A DNA stretch of 64,000 nt, from positions 62,001 to 126,000 of the forward strand of contig JAEHOE010000169.1 in the NCBI GenBank assembly GCA_016858145.1, written 5' to 3'. Of this stretch, positions 20,701 through 31,100 are shown piece by piece; position 1 is the stretch's first letter; each line of letters starts with the position of its first letter. The notes beneath the pieces were generated by a model, which searched no databases, had not been told where the DNA came from, and saw only the letters and a program-made list of their open reading frames with translations. The position numbers and the translations under genes are program-made. Origin of the DNA: Edaphochlamys debaryana. Taxonomy: Eukaryota; Chlorophyta; Chlorophyceae; Chlamydomonadales.

Positions 20701-22435
20701 TGGAAGGGGGGTGGGGGCGGGCGAGCTTGCATGAGGTACCGGTAGTGGGGGGCTGCCTGAAGACCTGCAGCTCCCCACACCCGTCTCGACCTCTCCCTCC
20801 TTCCCCCTAACCTTTACCCTCACCTCCTCCCACCCCCTCTCCCCCTTCTGGGCTATCCAACCTTCAACTCGTCAAAGACCACCTCCTCTCCCCCTCACCC
20901 CCCCCCCCCAGGCCGCCGTGGCCTTCTCCGCCAACCAGGACCTGGCCTTCTGCGCCTCCGTGGCATTCGCGGTGGTCAACCTGCTGTTCAGCACGCAGTT
21001 CCTGGGGGCGGGTGAGGGGCGGGGGTGGAGGCGGGGGTGGGTTGGAGGGGCCTGGTGGGGCCTGGTGGGGTGGGGGGTGCACCTGGGGGATGGCGGGATC
21101 GAAGAGACGAAGGGTGGCATTGCAGGTAGCAGAGGGCTGGCGGTTGCACTGGCCCCGGGGGTTCCCTCACGCCCTTCCACCTCCCTCCCTCCCCCTCCCC
21201 CTCCCTCCTCCCCCCCCCCCAGCCCCCCTGACGCTCCCCGGCATTGGCTACCTGCGATACATCTCCGCCCTGGACTACGCCTGGCGGGCGCTGGTGCGGA
21301 ACGAGTTCAAGGACCGCGCCTTCGCGTGCGGCCCCGTGGGCACAGCGGGCATGATGGGCACGGACGCGCTGGGGCTGTTCCCGCAGGTGGGGGCGGGGGT
21401 GGGGGGTGGGGAGGGGGGGAGGGGGGTAGGGCAAGGGGGTGGGGGTGGGGTAGGGGCGCAGGGTGAGGGTGCAGGGGGGTGAGGGGGCAGGGCGGGAAGT
21501 GGGTCGGGGGAGGTTTAGGGTTTTGGGAGCAGGCCCTGTAGGGAACCCTCCTCGCAGTGGGGACCCACTCTGGGTGCCACCCGCCGGTCTCACCCCCTCA
21601 CCCCCTCCATCTCCCACCCTCTCGACCGCCTTCGTGCGTGCTTGCCCCCGTCCCCGCAGTTCCTCCCGACCAACCCGCGCTACAATCTGGTCAGGTGCGG
21701 GGGCGGCGGGGGGGCGGCGGGGGGAACCCTTACGGCGGATGAATGGGAAACACGCAGCGTGCTAGATCCCAAAACCTACCTATCAGACCTTGTATCTAGC
21801 GCAGCGCGTAATAGTACTCGAGGTTTGCTGCCTGCCTGACATTCCCCGTCCTGACAGGTTTGGCATGACTCAGCCCGACCCCAACTGCGTGGTGGACACG
21901 AACGCCATTGTGTCGTACTACAAGATTAACAGCACGGTCTGGGAGATCGTGGGCTTCCTGGCGGCGTACTGGGCAGTCGTACACATCATCACCTACCTGG
22001 CGCTCAGGTCGGTCGGTGTAAGCAAGATCAGCCGCCGACCCCCACTTCGCTCTGATCAGAGACCGTGACTCCCGCCGTTCCCTTCCCCTTGCCTCCCACC
22101 TCTCCCCCTCCCTGCCCCCTTCCCTCCCCCCCTCCTCCCCCCTCCCCCGCAGGTACGCCGTGTCCGCCAAGTCACGCACCCAGCGCACCGGGGGCGTGCT
22201 GCTGGGCCCCCTGCGCCGGGTGGGGAGGGGCATGGCGGCGTGCGCGGGCGGGGGCGGCGGGGGCCGGTCCCGCGGGCAGGGGCAGGAGGGGCAGGGGCAG
22301 GGCCGGCGCGGCAAGTGGGCGGTGGCGGAGGCGGCCGAGGCGGCGGGGGCGGGGGCCGGGAGTGCGTCGCGCGGGGTGTCGTCCGCTGGAGGGGCGTCGT
22401 CTGTTGGCAGCGTGGTGTCTCCACTTCCCAGCTGA
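14775..22435 (+). CDS. ABC transporter, G family (half transporter)
   Basis: Nineteen exons: 14775-14950, 15313-15356, 15544-15803, 16087-16216, 16348-16655, 16971-17205, 17498-17769, 17953-18021, 18200-18248, 18387-18982, 19703-19802, 20025-20107, 20225-20280, 20579-20675, 20912-21011, 21223-21386, 21660-21694, 21858-22007 and 22153-22435; 1068 residues, in frame throughout. The ATPase domain comes first, as in ABCG: Walker A GPSGAGKST (about 198-206), Q-loop SYVPQEDTF, signature LSGGERKRLSIG (about 372), Walker B VLLLDEPTSGLDS (about 392) and H-loop SLHQP (about 462). Six membrane segments follow from about residue 690. Odd points are an extra predicted membrane helix at 27-52 before the ATPase domain, a 60-residue Ser/Pro/Ala insert just after Walker A, and a Gly-rich insert between Walker B and the H-loop. 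The substrate cannot be told. As a half transporter it should dimerise. Confidence 0.9.
19411..19512 (-). pseudogene. Antisense fragment related to the 23793-25471 gene, inside an ABCG intron
   Basis: On the minus strand this stretch encodes RGRPLCVTALV..GGGVATELELDSVSPLQLE without a stop, closely matching RGRPLCVAALV..GGGVARALELDSVSRLQLE encoded at about 24795-24894. It lies in the ABCG intron 18983-19702, opposite to the host gene. No flanking exons of the same gene were found, so it is most likely a fragment left by duplication or transposition. Confidence 0.75.
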
Positions 22436-23792
22436 GGGCAGACACGCGGCTCAGCAGGCACGACGGGCTGGCCAATGCATGGAGGCCGATGACTGACGAC
22501 AGAGCATTGGCTGATATAAGCCAATGTCAGGGCAGCTGGCAGGGGACGGTGGATGTGGCTCGCTTGCGAGGAATCATCGAGTCGTGCGGGAGAGGATGCC
22601 GAGGCGAGGGGGGTCGGGTTGGGGGAACGGTGTCAGGGCTGGCGGATTCAGGGAGCGGAACGGAGTTGCTTGCCATTGCTAGGCGGTGGATGAGCTCCCT
22701 TGGTTGATGGTTGGCGCGGGGGGAGTGGGGGTTGAGTCGTCTTGCTGATCGCACGGCGAAGTGTAGTACTCACGCACGGGCACGGCCCCGATCCACCATT
22801 GGCACCCTGCTGCTTGCAAGCGAGCATTGACCGCGACTGAGGTTTCCGCGGCGGCCTATCATTTATGCAGCAGGAGCAATCAATAACCTAGCCAGACGCC
22901 AGCACAACCTGCGGAGCACCGACGCGGAAATGCTTCCTTGTAGCAACATTGCACACCCTAAACATGCGGCGAGTTATTAGCCTCGCGCTCTCAGCCGTCG
23001 CGTCGAGCCCTGCCGGCTGCTGCTACCGGCAGGCCTGCTCATGAACTGCATGCCGACCATCCCGCACTCCAGGAGCGCTGCAGTTGCGCGCGTGCCTGGA
23101 TGGGGGTCCCGCGGCTCGCGGCGGGTACCGGTAAGGCAGGCGGCCGCACGGGTGGCCCAACGATTCCCTCCTGCTCCCCTCCCCTCTCCCGGACACTACG
23201 GACACTGCACTGCTGCTGGGCCCACGCCGCCCCCTTATACCGCTCCTGGCTTGTTCGGGGACCCTGAAACAACCGTCAACCGCGTCCTCTCAGGTCCTCT
23301 TTCCCCCCCTGCCTGCCTTGCCTGCTCAGCGTCACGGCGGCCGCCGCCCTGCCGCTCACCAGCCCACCGCTGCCAAGGACACGGTAGGTCTCAGCGTGTA
23401 GCGTGTTTACCGCTATGGGATTTCCCTACAATGCCCAGGATGTGGTAGGTCAGCATGATGGAGGGTGCTGACCACTGGACATGGGGTCCATTGTGGTGCC
23501 TGCCTCGGCTCTTCACTCCAAGCCCATCCCTGACCCTTCCCCCAACCCTACCCTGACCGCCGGCAGGTGCGACCGGGGGTCGGTGGCCGGGATGCGACGG
23601 AGGCTGCCCAGCTAGCCGCCGCGGCTTGCGCTATTCCACCGGAGCTCGGCCCAACCTCCCAGCAGTGGCCCTGGGGTGACCGGCCCCCGTCACAGCGGCC
23701 GTCCTGCCATCGAGCAGTCCTGACGTGTCCCTCCCCTCCTCTTCGCCCCCCCTCTGCGTGCATGCCCATTTGGTGCGTGGTGCCCTGAACAG
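22436..23792. other. Region upstream of the coiled-coil gene
   Basis: 3' flank of ABCG, then probable 5' exons of the next gene that I cannot assign. Donor-like GTAGGT sites occur near 23385 and 23445 and an acceptor at 23566 opens a 36-codon stretch (VRPGVGGRDATEAAQ), but its phase does not match the exon at 23793. No TGTAA was seen after the ABCG stop. Confidence 0.35.
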
Positions 23793-25471
23793 AAGGAGCT
23801 GCTGACTCAGATCAGCGAGTCCATGGAGGCGATGGCGCACGGAATCAACGCCATGAACTCGCACTTGGTAGACCTGGGGCGGCAGGCCGGCAGCATGAAC
23901 TCGCACTTGGTAGACCTGGGGCGGCAGGCCGATAGCATGCAGAGCGACATGAAGGCCATGCACTCGCGGCTAGGCAGCCTTCAGGAGGCGCAGGCCTCCC
24001 TGGCGGCCCGGTCACTCCACCAAGCGCTGGTGCGTTCCCTCGGCCGCGAGGGCGCCGGCGACTGGGCCGGACTGGACGACGCTGGCAGCATCACGGCCCT
24101 CCTGCTGCCGGAGGGTGGGCGCCTCGCCCCTCTACGGGAGGAGGCGGAGGCGGCGCTGGCTCGCTTCCTGCTGCGCAAGGTGGGTGGGACGGGGCTAGCT
24201 GCGGAGGCAGGGTGCAAGCCAGCAAGCGACTCCATCCTGCGGCACCTGTTCACATGCAGAGCCGCATGCCCTTTGCTTTCTTTCTTGCTTTCTTGATGGC
24301 CGCAGGACGTGGGCTTTCTGGCGGTTCTGCGGGCCGCATGCGCAACCCTGGGGGTCGCACCCATGGCCGCAGTAAGAGCGGCGGGCGGGGGCGCGGGGGT
24401 GCGGGTAGTACCCACCTCTTGAGACGGAGTTGTGCAAGGGCGGGGTGCACCTATACCTGCTTGCGTCCTTCCCGCTCGAAGCTCGTGCGCTGGCCCCTCC
24501 ACGCCCTGCCCAGGCGGAGAACCCCGGCGGAGGCTTCGACCCCAGCCACCCACTGTGGCAGGAGGCGAAAGGGACCCTCGAGAGGCTCGAAGCCGCCGCC
24601 GCCGAGCAGGCCTGGCCCAGCGCTATGAGGCACGGTGCCAGCGGCATGGATGAGGTGGAGGGCGAGAGCGAGTGCGAGTGCGAGGGCTTCGACGCAGAAT
24701 CCCTCCAGCACACGTTCGCGGCCCTCCTCTACCTCCTCAACGCCCTGCGGGCGTACCTGCACGGGAGTGAGCGGGAGCGGTTGAGGCTGCTGCGGGGCCG
24801 GCCGCTGTGCGTCGCCGCGCTGGTGGCGCTCCACGGCGGGGGCGTGGCGAGGGCGCTGGAGCTGGACTCGGTGTCCCGGCTGCAGCTCGAGTGGGGCTGG
24901 GCGTGGCTCAACATCACGGAGTTCAAGATCAGCAGAGAGAGCGGTGAGATGCATCTATCGCAGGGGCACGCATCAGCTAGCTGGGTCAAGTCAGGGCCCC
25001 GGGAACGCGCACGTTACCAGCATGGTTGGTAGGCTGAACGATGGCGGTGCGCTTCGCAGCCCTGCGCTAGCGGCCGTTGGTGCTCCCAGCAGGCCCTCGC
25101 AGCGTCGCTCCGCTCGGCCCCCCGCATGGCTCATCACCCGGCACCCAACCTTCCCCCACCCTCCACGTCATCAACCGCTGCCCCCATCTGTCCCGTGCCC
25201 AGTACGGCAGTACGACACGCAGCATCTCAAGCGCGCCGCCACGGTGCTGGTGTGCGCGTACGGCGCGCTGCGGCAGGAGAGCGCGCGGCTGCGCGAGGCC
25301 CTGCCGGAGGACCTCAAGGTGACCTGCATCGTGGCCGTCGCCACGGGTGTCCCCATGCGGCCCTCGTCATTGGGAGGGCGGGGGGAAGCGATCCAGCTGG
25401 AGCCCAAGGGGTTCAGCCCCATGCGTGCCAGCCTGAGGCTCATGCGGGAGAGGGCTGGCCGGATGGAGTAG
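23793..25471 (+). CDS. Unknown coiled-coil protein (5' end unresolved)
   Basis: Four exons in frame: 23793-24179, 24306-24371, 24514-24943 and 25203-25471, at least 383 residues. The first in-frame Met is at 23823, but the reading frame enters from an acceptor at 23792, so a further 5' exon is likely. The N-terminal 70 residues form a heptad-like coiled coil containing a 14-residue unit (MNSHLVDLGRQAGS) repeated twice in tandem, encoded by a near-perfect 42-bp duplication (23853-23894 and 23895-23936). A helical middle region and the core RGRPLCVAALVALHGGGVA follow, then a helical C-terminus. No known domain was recognised. The same core occurs antisense in the neighbouring ABCG intron, so it is a small gene family. 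The stop may be read-through from the final donor-like GTGACC at 25320. Confidence 0.65.
23853..23936 (+). repeat. Tandem 42-bp in-frame duplication
   Basis: Two adjacent 42-bp units starting ATGAACTCGCACTTGGTAG, differing by two or three bases near their ends. They add one 14-residue coiled-coil unit without breaking frame. Confidence 0.95.
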
Positions 25472-27086
25472 CGAGCGAGGTGGTGTTGAGGGGCAGCTGG
25501 CGGGGGCTGAGGCGGCCCACGCAGACACCCCAGTGGCTGGCGGGCGCCAGCGGGCGCAGCGCGCAGGCGCAGCGCACAGCCGGCCCTAGTGGGCACGGGC
25601 TGACGAACTGCCACAGCCACAGGCATAGCGGGGATGGGGGGTATGGGGGGAGCGGGGGGAGTGTGGGGGAAATGGGGTGTTGGGGGGAGTGGGGGGAGCC
25701 GGTGCCAATGGGCGTGCCGTGGGCTACGCGGGAACTGCGAGTAGCTTTCATTGTCGATGAGCGCGGGCGGAGTTGTGGAGCATGTGGATGCGTTGGAGCA
25801 GGATGCGGCGCAAGTGAAGGGGTGTCTGGAGGGGTTCTTGCTGAGGGGCACGAGGTAGGACTTCGGCAAGCAAGCAAGCAGGCTTTGTGTCTTGGCTTGA
25901 GAAGGTTGGCTGCGAGGGATGTTGCTGAAGGATGCTGATGACTGCATACTGACCTAGCGCTGCTGTGCTGTCTCATTGGGCCCTTTTCCGTACCCGTTTT
26001 GGCCCTCCGCCCAAGAGAAGAGGGGGATGGGTCGAGTAGCACATCGGGTGGGGGGGTGGGGGGGCCTGTAGACTCGGCCCTTGTCCGCCCCGTCGTACAT
26101 CTGGTGCCTATCCCCGAAATGGGCTGACCTGATCACTCCCAATGGGCCGACATCAAACCCCCGTCACATTGTAGTTTCATCATGCCTGCCTACCTGTGCG
26201 AGCTCTCGTGCTTTCCCGGTTGACTTGGGGGCAGCGTCTGTTACAAAGTCCAAGATTTGATCATGATGTGGTCTGGGCGATGGCCCAGCAGGCAAAGCCG
26301 GGAGGTGTTGAGTGGTGGAACTCCTGCCGATTTAGGGAGTGACAATTGAGGAAAGCCTTTATTCGTGCCTCCGCGGCTCCTACCGGTAATAACTTGAGGC
26401 AGGCTTGAGGGCTTTAGGCACCCTTTCCGCAGTCCCCACTCCTCCTCTTCCCGCCCACTCCCGGGGGACGTGGGCATGGGCCCAATGAAGCACACAATCC
26501 GCACATGCACTCATGCAGCACGCAGTCTGCTGGCACCCCACGGAGCGGTGGGCGCAGGGGGATTGGTCCCCATCGTTCCAGTCCTCCGGCTCCTTCTCCC
26601 GTTCCGCTTGTACCCTGGGACTTACACGCCCTCCCCATGCGTCCCTGCCATCCCCTTACTTTCGCCCTCCCTCCGCACACGCGAAGTCCAGACCGCGCGG
26701 GCCAACCACTTCCACCGTCTCACCAAAAGCCCACCCCGCCTGACGACGGGCCGAGCCGGCCAGCATGCAGGGTCAGAATTGGTGCCAAGCTGACCCCCAT
26801 CACGCCCGATCACACCATCCAGTACGACAGCGCACCCCCCAGTGCGATGCATTGCCCCCTCCGCACCAGACACACACTCCAGTCTTCTCCAGTCAATAAC
26901 AGCCCCGCGCCCCGATGCACACCCATGCCTTATTTGATAGTCCCATGCAAGCGTTGCGTCAAACAGCTGCCCCCTGGTCAACCATCCGCCACCGGTCACT
27001 TCGGCGCTTGCATGTATCAAGGCCCTCTCCTGCTCACAACGGACAACCCAAGCCGTCCCCGCTAATCCATCTACGGCTTCCAGGCA
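25472..27086. other. Convergent intergenic region
   Basis: 1.6 kb between the stops of a plus-strand and a minus-strand gene. It should hold both 3' UTRs. TTACA (TGTAA on the minus strand) occurs near 26624, about 460 bases after the glycosyltransferase stop; no TGTAA was seen on the plus strand. No coding exon is supported. Confidence 0.4.
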
Positions 27087-28127
27087 TCACGGCCCCTCGC
27101 CCCCGCCCTCCTCTCCGGGCGCCGCGGGCGGCTGCCGAGTGGAGAGGTACGTGTGGGTGTGGTTTGGCGACGCCAGGGGCACCATGCGCGCACGGGGAAA
27201 GTCCGCCACGTCCGAGCGGGGGAAGAGGTTGATGCACAGCACCTGTGGGGATGCAGCAGGGAAGGAGGCAGCAGGAGGAAAGAGAGGGGTGATGAGCTTT
27301 GCGCAGGTCACGGCGATCGACGGATGCACACTACGACTGCCGGATCCCGGGCCCAACAAACGAACGAGAGACCCCGCAGTCCTCTGTCCCTCGCCCTCGA
27401 GTCGGATGCCCCCGAAAGGAAACAAAACCTGCCTGCAAGTAGGTCGCGGGCGGGGGCCCCCAGCCGCCCGACGTGACACCGGGTTGACCCTCGGCCGGGC
27501 CCACCGCCCTGAGCACCACGGGCTGGGCGGCGGAGGGCTGGGACCGTGGGGCTGTGGACCCCGTTGTCCCCACGGCTCCTGCCACTCCAACTCCCGCCTT
27601 CGCTGCGGCCCCTACTGAAGCCGGCTGAGCTCCACGCAACGGTGCGGCAGCTGCTGTGACCGCTGCATGCCCACGGGCGACTCCCGTTGGTGCCACCGCC
27701 TGTGCCAAGAACTTGTCCGGCAGTTTGGCACCCGTAGGCTCTCCGCCGGGGTCGCCGCCGGGTAGGGCAAGCCCAACGTCCTCGGGCACTGGTGCGGCGG
27801 CTGTGGAGGGCGCACCCGAAGCCGTCGCAGCCACACGCCGCCCCGACCCCGGCCCCGGCGGTCCTGCTGCTGCCAGCTCCGGAGCCGGTGTCTCCAGCCC
27901 AGCTGCAGGTGTTGGCCCACCAGAGGCCCCGGCGCCGCTGGCAGGCCCCGGCCCAGCCCCCGCTGTTGAACCTGGGGACGACAGCCCCGCCGCAGACCGC
28001 AGGGGTACGGAGGAGACCCCCGCGTCGCCGCTAGGCATCGGCTCCGCGCCCGCCATCCCGACCGCAGCTGGCCCTGCGCCGGGCGGTGCCTTGGCGGCGT
28101 CGGCCGCAGGCGGGGGTGCGGCCGGTC

Positions 28128-28179
<52 letters not shown>

Positions 28180-31100
28180 CTTGGGCCCGGGCAGCGGCGG
28201 CAGCGCTGCGATTCCGGCTTTTAGCCGCTCGATGGCGTGGGCCGGGAGGGCGGCGATCATGGAGGAGACCTCGGGGTCCAAGGGGGCGCCGGCGGGGGTG
28301 GTGGCGAGCAGCGGCGGCGGGGGCGGCGCGGGCGGGGGCGCGGGCGCCGCCACGCGCCGAGCCAGGGCGTCCCACTCGGCGCCCAGGCAGGCGCGAAGCG
28401 CGGCAAAGGGGGCCACGGTCGACTCGGTTGGTTCCGAAGGCGAGTTGCTATATCCGCTGTCGCTGCTGTTCCTTTTGGCACTGGGGCTGGGGCTGTACGC
28501 AAGGAGGCTGGCCTGCGGAGGGCTGTGTGCCGCTTCGAGGGCGGTGCAGCCCAGCAGCGGCGCGGGAGGGCCTGGGGACGGGACACGCGTGCGGTCGGCT
28601 CGTGGGTGCGTCCTTAAGAGCATGCCCGAGCCCACCACCATCACCGGTTGTACTCCAAGACGGCTTCCCCATCTGCTATTGTGCTATAATATGCTATGCA
28701 CGCTGCCTGTACATACCTGTTGTGACCGCCGCCAAGTCGGGCACGTCCAGTCCCGCCTCCAGTCCCGCCATCCACAGCCGCGCCATCACCCGCTGCAGAC
28801 CCAGGACCTGGGGGGAGAGGGGGGAGAGGACACGAAAGCGGTGTCTGGAGGCGTGAAGGTGAGAAGGCGAGCATGGGCCAGCCCTCAAGCCCGAGGCACG
28901 GAGCCGGGCACACGTGCAGAGGCAAACAGGTGCAAACAGAACCGGGGCCCTGTCTCCACCTGCTTAGCGCTTCGTCGGCGGCCCTGTGCATCGCCCCCTG
29001 TGGACGCTGCGGTGGCGGGGTCTGCAAGCGCGGCCCAGGGGACCTGCGCGGCGCGGGCAGGGGGGCTGCAATGATACAAGCCAGGCGGCGGGTGCGATGC
29101 CCCCACGGCAGCGGCAGCCAATCACCCAACGCCCAATGCCCCACCACACCCGCACCCCGCACCCCTCCGGCCTCCCCACACACACACCATCGGCGCCCCG
29201 TGGAACCACTCGCTGTGCAGCCCGGCGTCGTGGTACGGCACGTACGACAGCCGCACCCATCTGTAAGAGGAGGGGCCAGCAAGGAGGGGCCAGCAAGGGG
29301 AATGGGCGGGAATCCTCAACTAACGGCTCAGTCGCGCAAGCGCTGCCCTCTGCTTCGCTGTACCCCTGCTTGTGCGTTCTCAGCGCATCCCACTCACGGG
29401 TCGATCAGCACCCTGCCGAGCCCCAGGCGATGCATATCGTCGCACAGAAGGCTGATCTCGCTGGCGTCGCACTCGCCGGGCACGCCGCGGCGGAAGCGCA
29501 GCTGCGGGAAGGCGCCTGCATGCACATGAGCAGCAGGGGTCTCGGTCTCGGCCCAAGCAGTCCTGATGAGAGTCCTCTGCATGCGTTCGCCCAAGGACCC
29601 AGACGGCGGACGAGCGAGGCTAGGGCATGCACTCGGTTTGCTTGCTCACCGAGGCCGTCGAGGTCAGAGCTGCTGCTCATCTGCGGCCCTGCTGGAAGCA
29701 TGCTACTGTCGTTCCGGGTCACTGCAGGAATGCCTGGTGTGCTGGGAGCATGGCCCCGAGTGCCGGCGGCACGAGAACTGCGGCGGCCCGCAGCCTCCTC
29801 GCCCAGCCGCCGGGGCGACTGGGCGTCCCCTGCGGCTTTCCCGGTAGCGTTCGGGCCGCCCCTGGCGTGGTATGCTCCCCCTGCCACCGCAGGCGGAGCC
29901 GTGGGCGGTGGCGGCGTAGGGTGCGGCGGCGGCGGCAGGAAGGGCGCTGCGTTGAGCACTGCGGCTCCGTTCCAGCAGCACTGCGCTGCGACCGGGAGCC
30001 CCAGGGCCAGGCGCAGGGCGGTGGGGCCGTGGGAGGCGGCGAGGGGCGGGTGCTTCTGCAGCTGCGGGGATGAGGGTAGGACGGCAGCGCGGCAGGGACG
30101 CGTGAACAAAAAGTTGGGCTTAGTGGCGGAAGGTAGAGCTATGGTTATTTCCAGGGGGGGGTAACGATTGCAGGTTCCAGCCCAGGCGCTCACCCGGTGT
30201 CCGGAGACGTCACGTGCCACCCTGAGGGAGGAGGGAGGTAGATGTCAGCAAAGTGGGGAAAGGTTGAGTTGGGTGAGGAGGCCGAAGAGTCAGGACGGGC
30301 TCACGTACACCCTTGGGGTAGGTACGTACACATGAAACCCCCATCGCTCTGCTCATGCCAGCCGCGCAGGACCCAGGGGTGCACGGACAGAGCAGCCATC
30401 ACACGGAGATGTCCCACTCAACATATGTCGTAAAACTCGTACGGGCGGCCCCCATCCCAGCGCTGCCCCGCCGCCGCCATGCGCTGCGCCGCCAGCACGT
30501 CCACCAGCGCAGCATGCGCAGCACGGGCCTCGCGCAGCACGCGCGCCTTAGCGGCGGGGCCCGCAGCACGCGCGGCAGCGGGTGACGGCGACAGCGGGGA
30601 GGTGTCGTCTCCAGCCCCAGCCAGCCGGCGGGAGGATGGGGGACGGCCCAGCGGCGCCGACGAGGCTTGCTCAGGGGCGCCGTCAGCAGCAGCCGCAGTG
30701 GCGGCGGCGGTGTCGGTATCAGTGTAAGTAGAAGATTCGGCGTCAGCGACGGGTTGGGTGGGTAAGGAGGCGAACAAGGCAATGCTGGCGGCGGCAGATC
30801 GGCCGGAGGCTGAGGGGTCCCACTTTGCCGCCAAGATAGCCTTGAGTTCCGCCGCCTGCACGTCCTCCTCGCTGCCCTCTGCCCCAAGCACGTCACCCTG
30901 CCCGGCGCCAGGAAGCCCCTGCAGCCGACGCCGCCTCGACCGCCGCTGCCGCCGCCGGTCCCCCACACGGTCAAAGTCAAAGCCGCACGCCAGGTCGGCT
31001 CCCGCCACGTGGCCCAGCTGTACGAGCCGCAGCAGGTCGGGCGCGCAGCCGTACACGTCGTTCAGCATGACTAAGCGGTCCGGCCGGAAGGACACGGTGC

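Noticed and set aside
22963..23043. Short frame MRRVISLALSAVASSPAG as a signal-peptide first exon of the coiled-coil gene
   Set aside because: It meets a stop after 26 codons and no donor in suitable phase precedes it.
23567..23673. Possible upstream exon of the coiled-coil gene
   Set aside because: The only nearby donor gives phase 1, while the exon at 23793 needs phase 0.
27656..29074. 472-codon open frame on the plus strand
   Set aside because: It is the mirror of the long GC-rich exon 28571-27433 of the minus-strand glycosyltransferase and shows only low-complexity Gly/Ala/Pro sequence.
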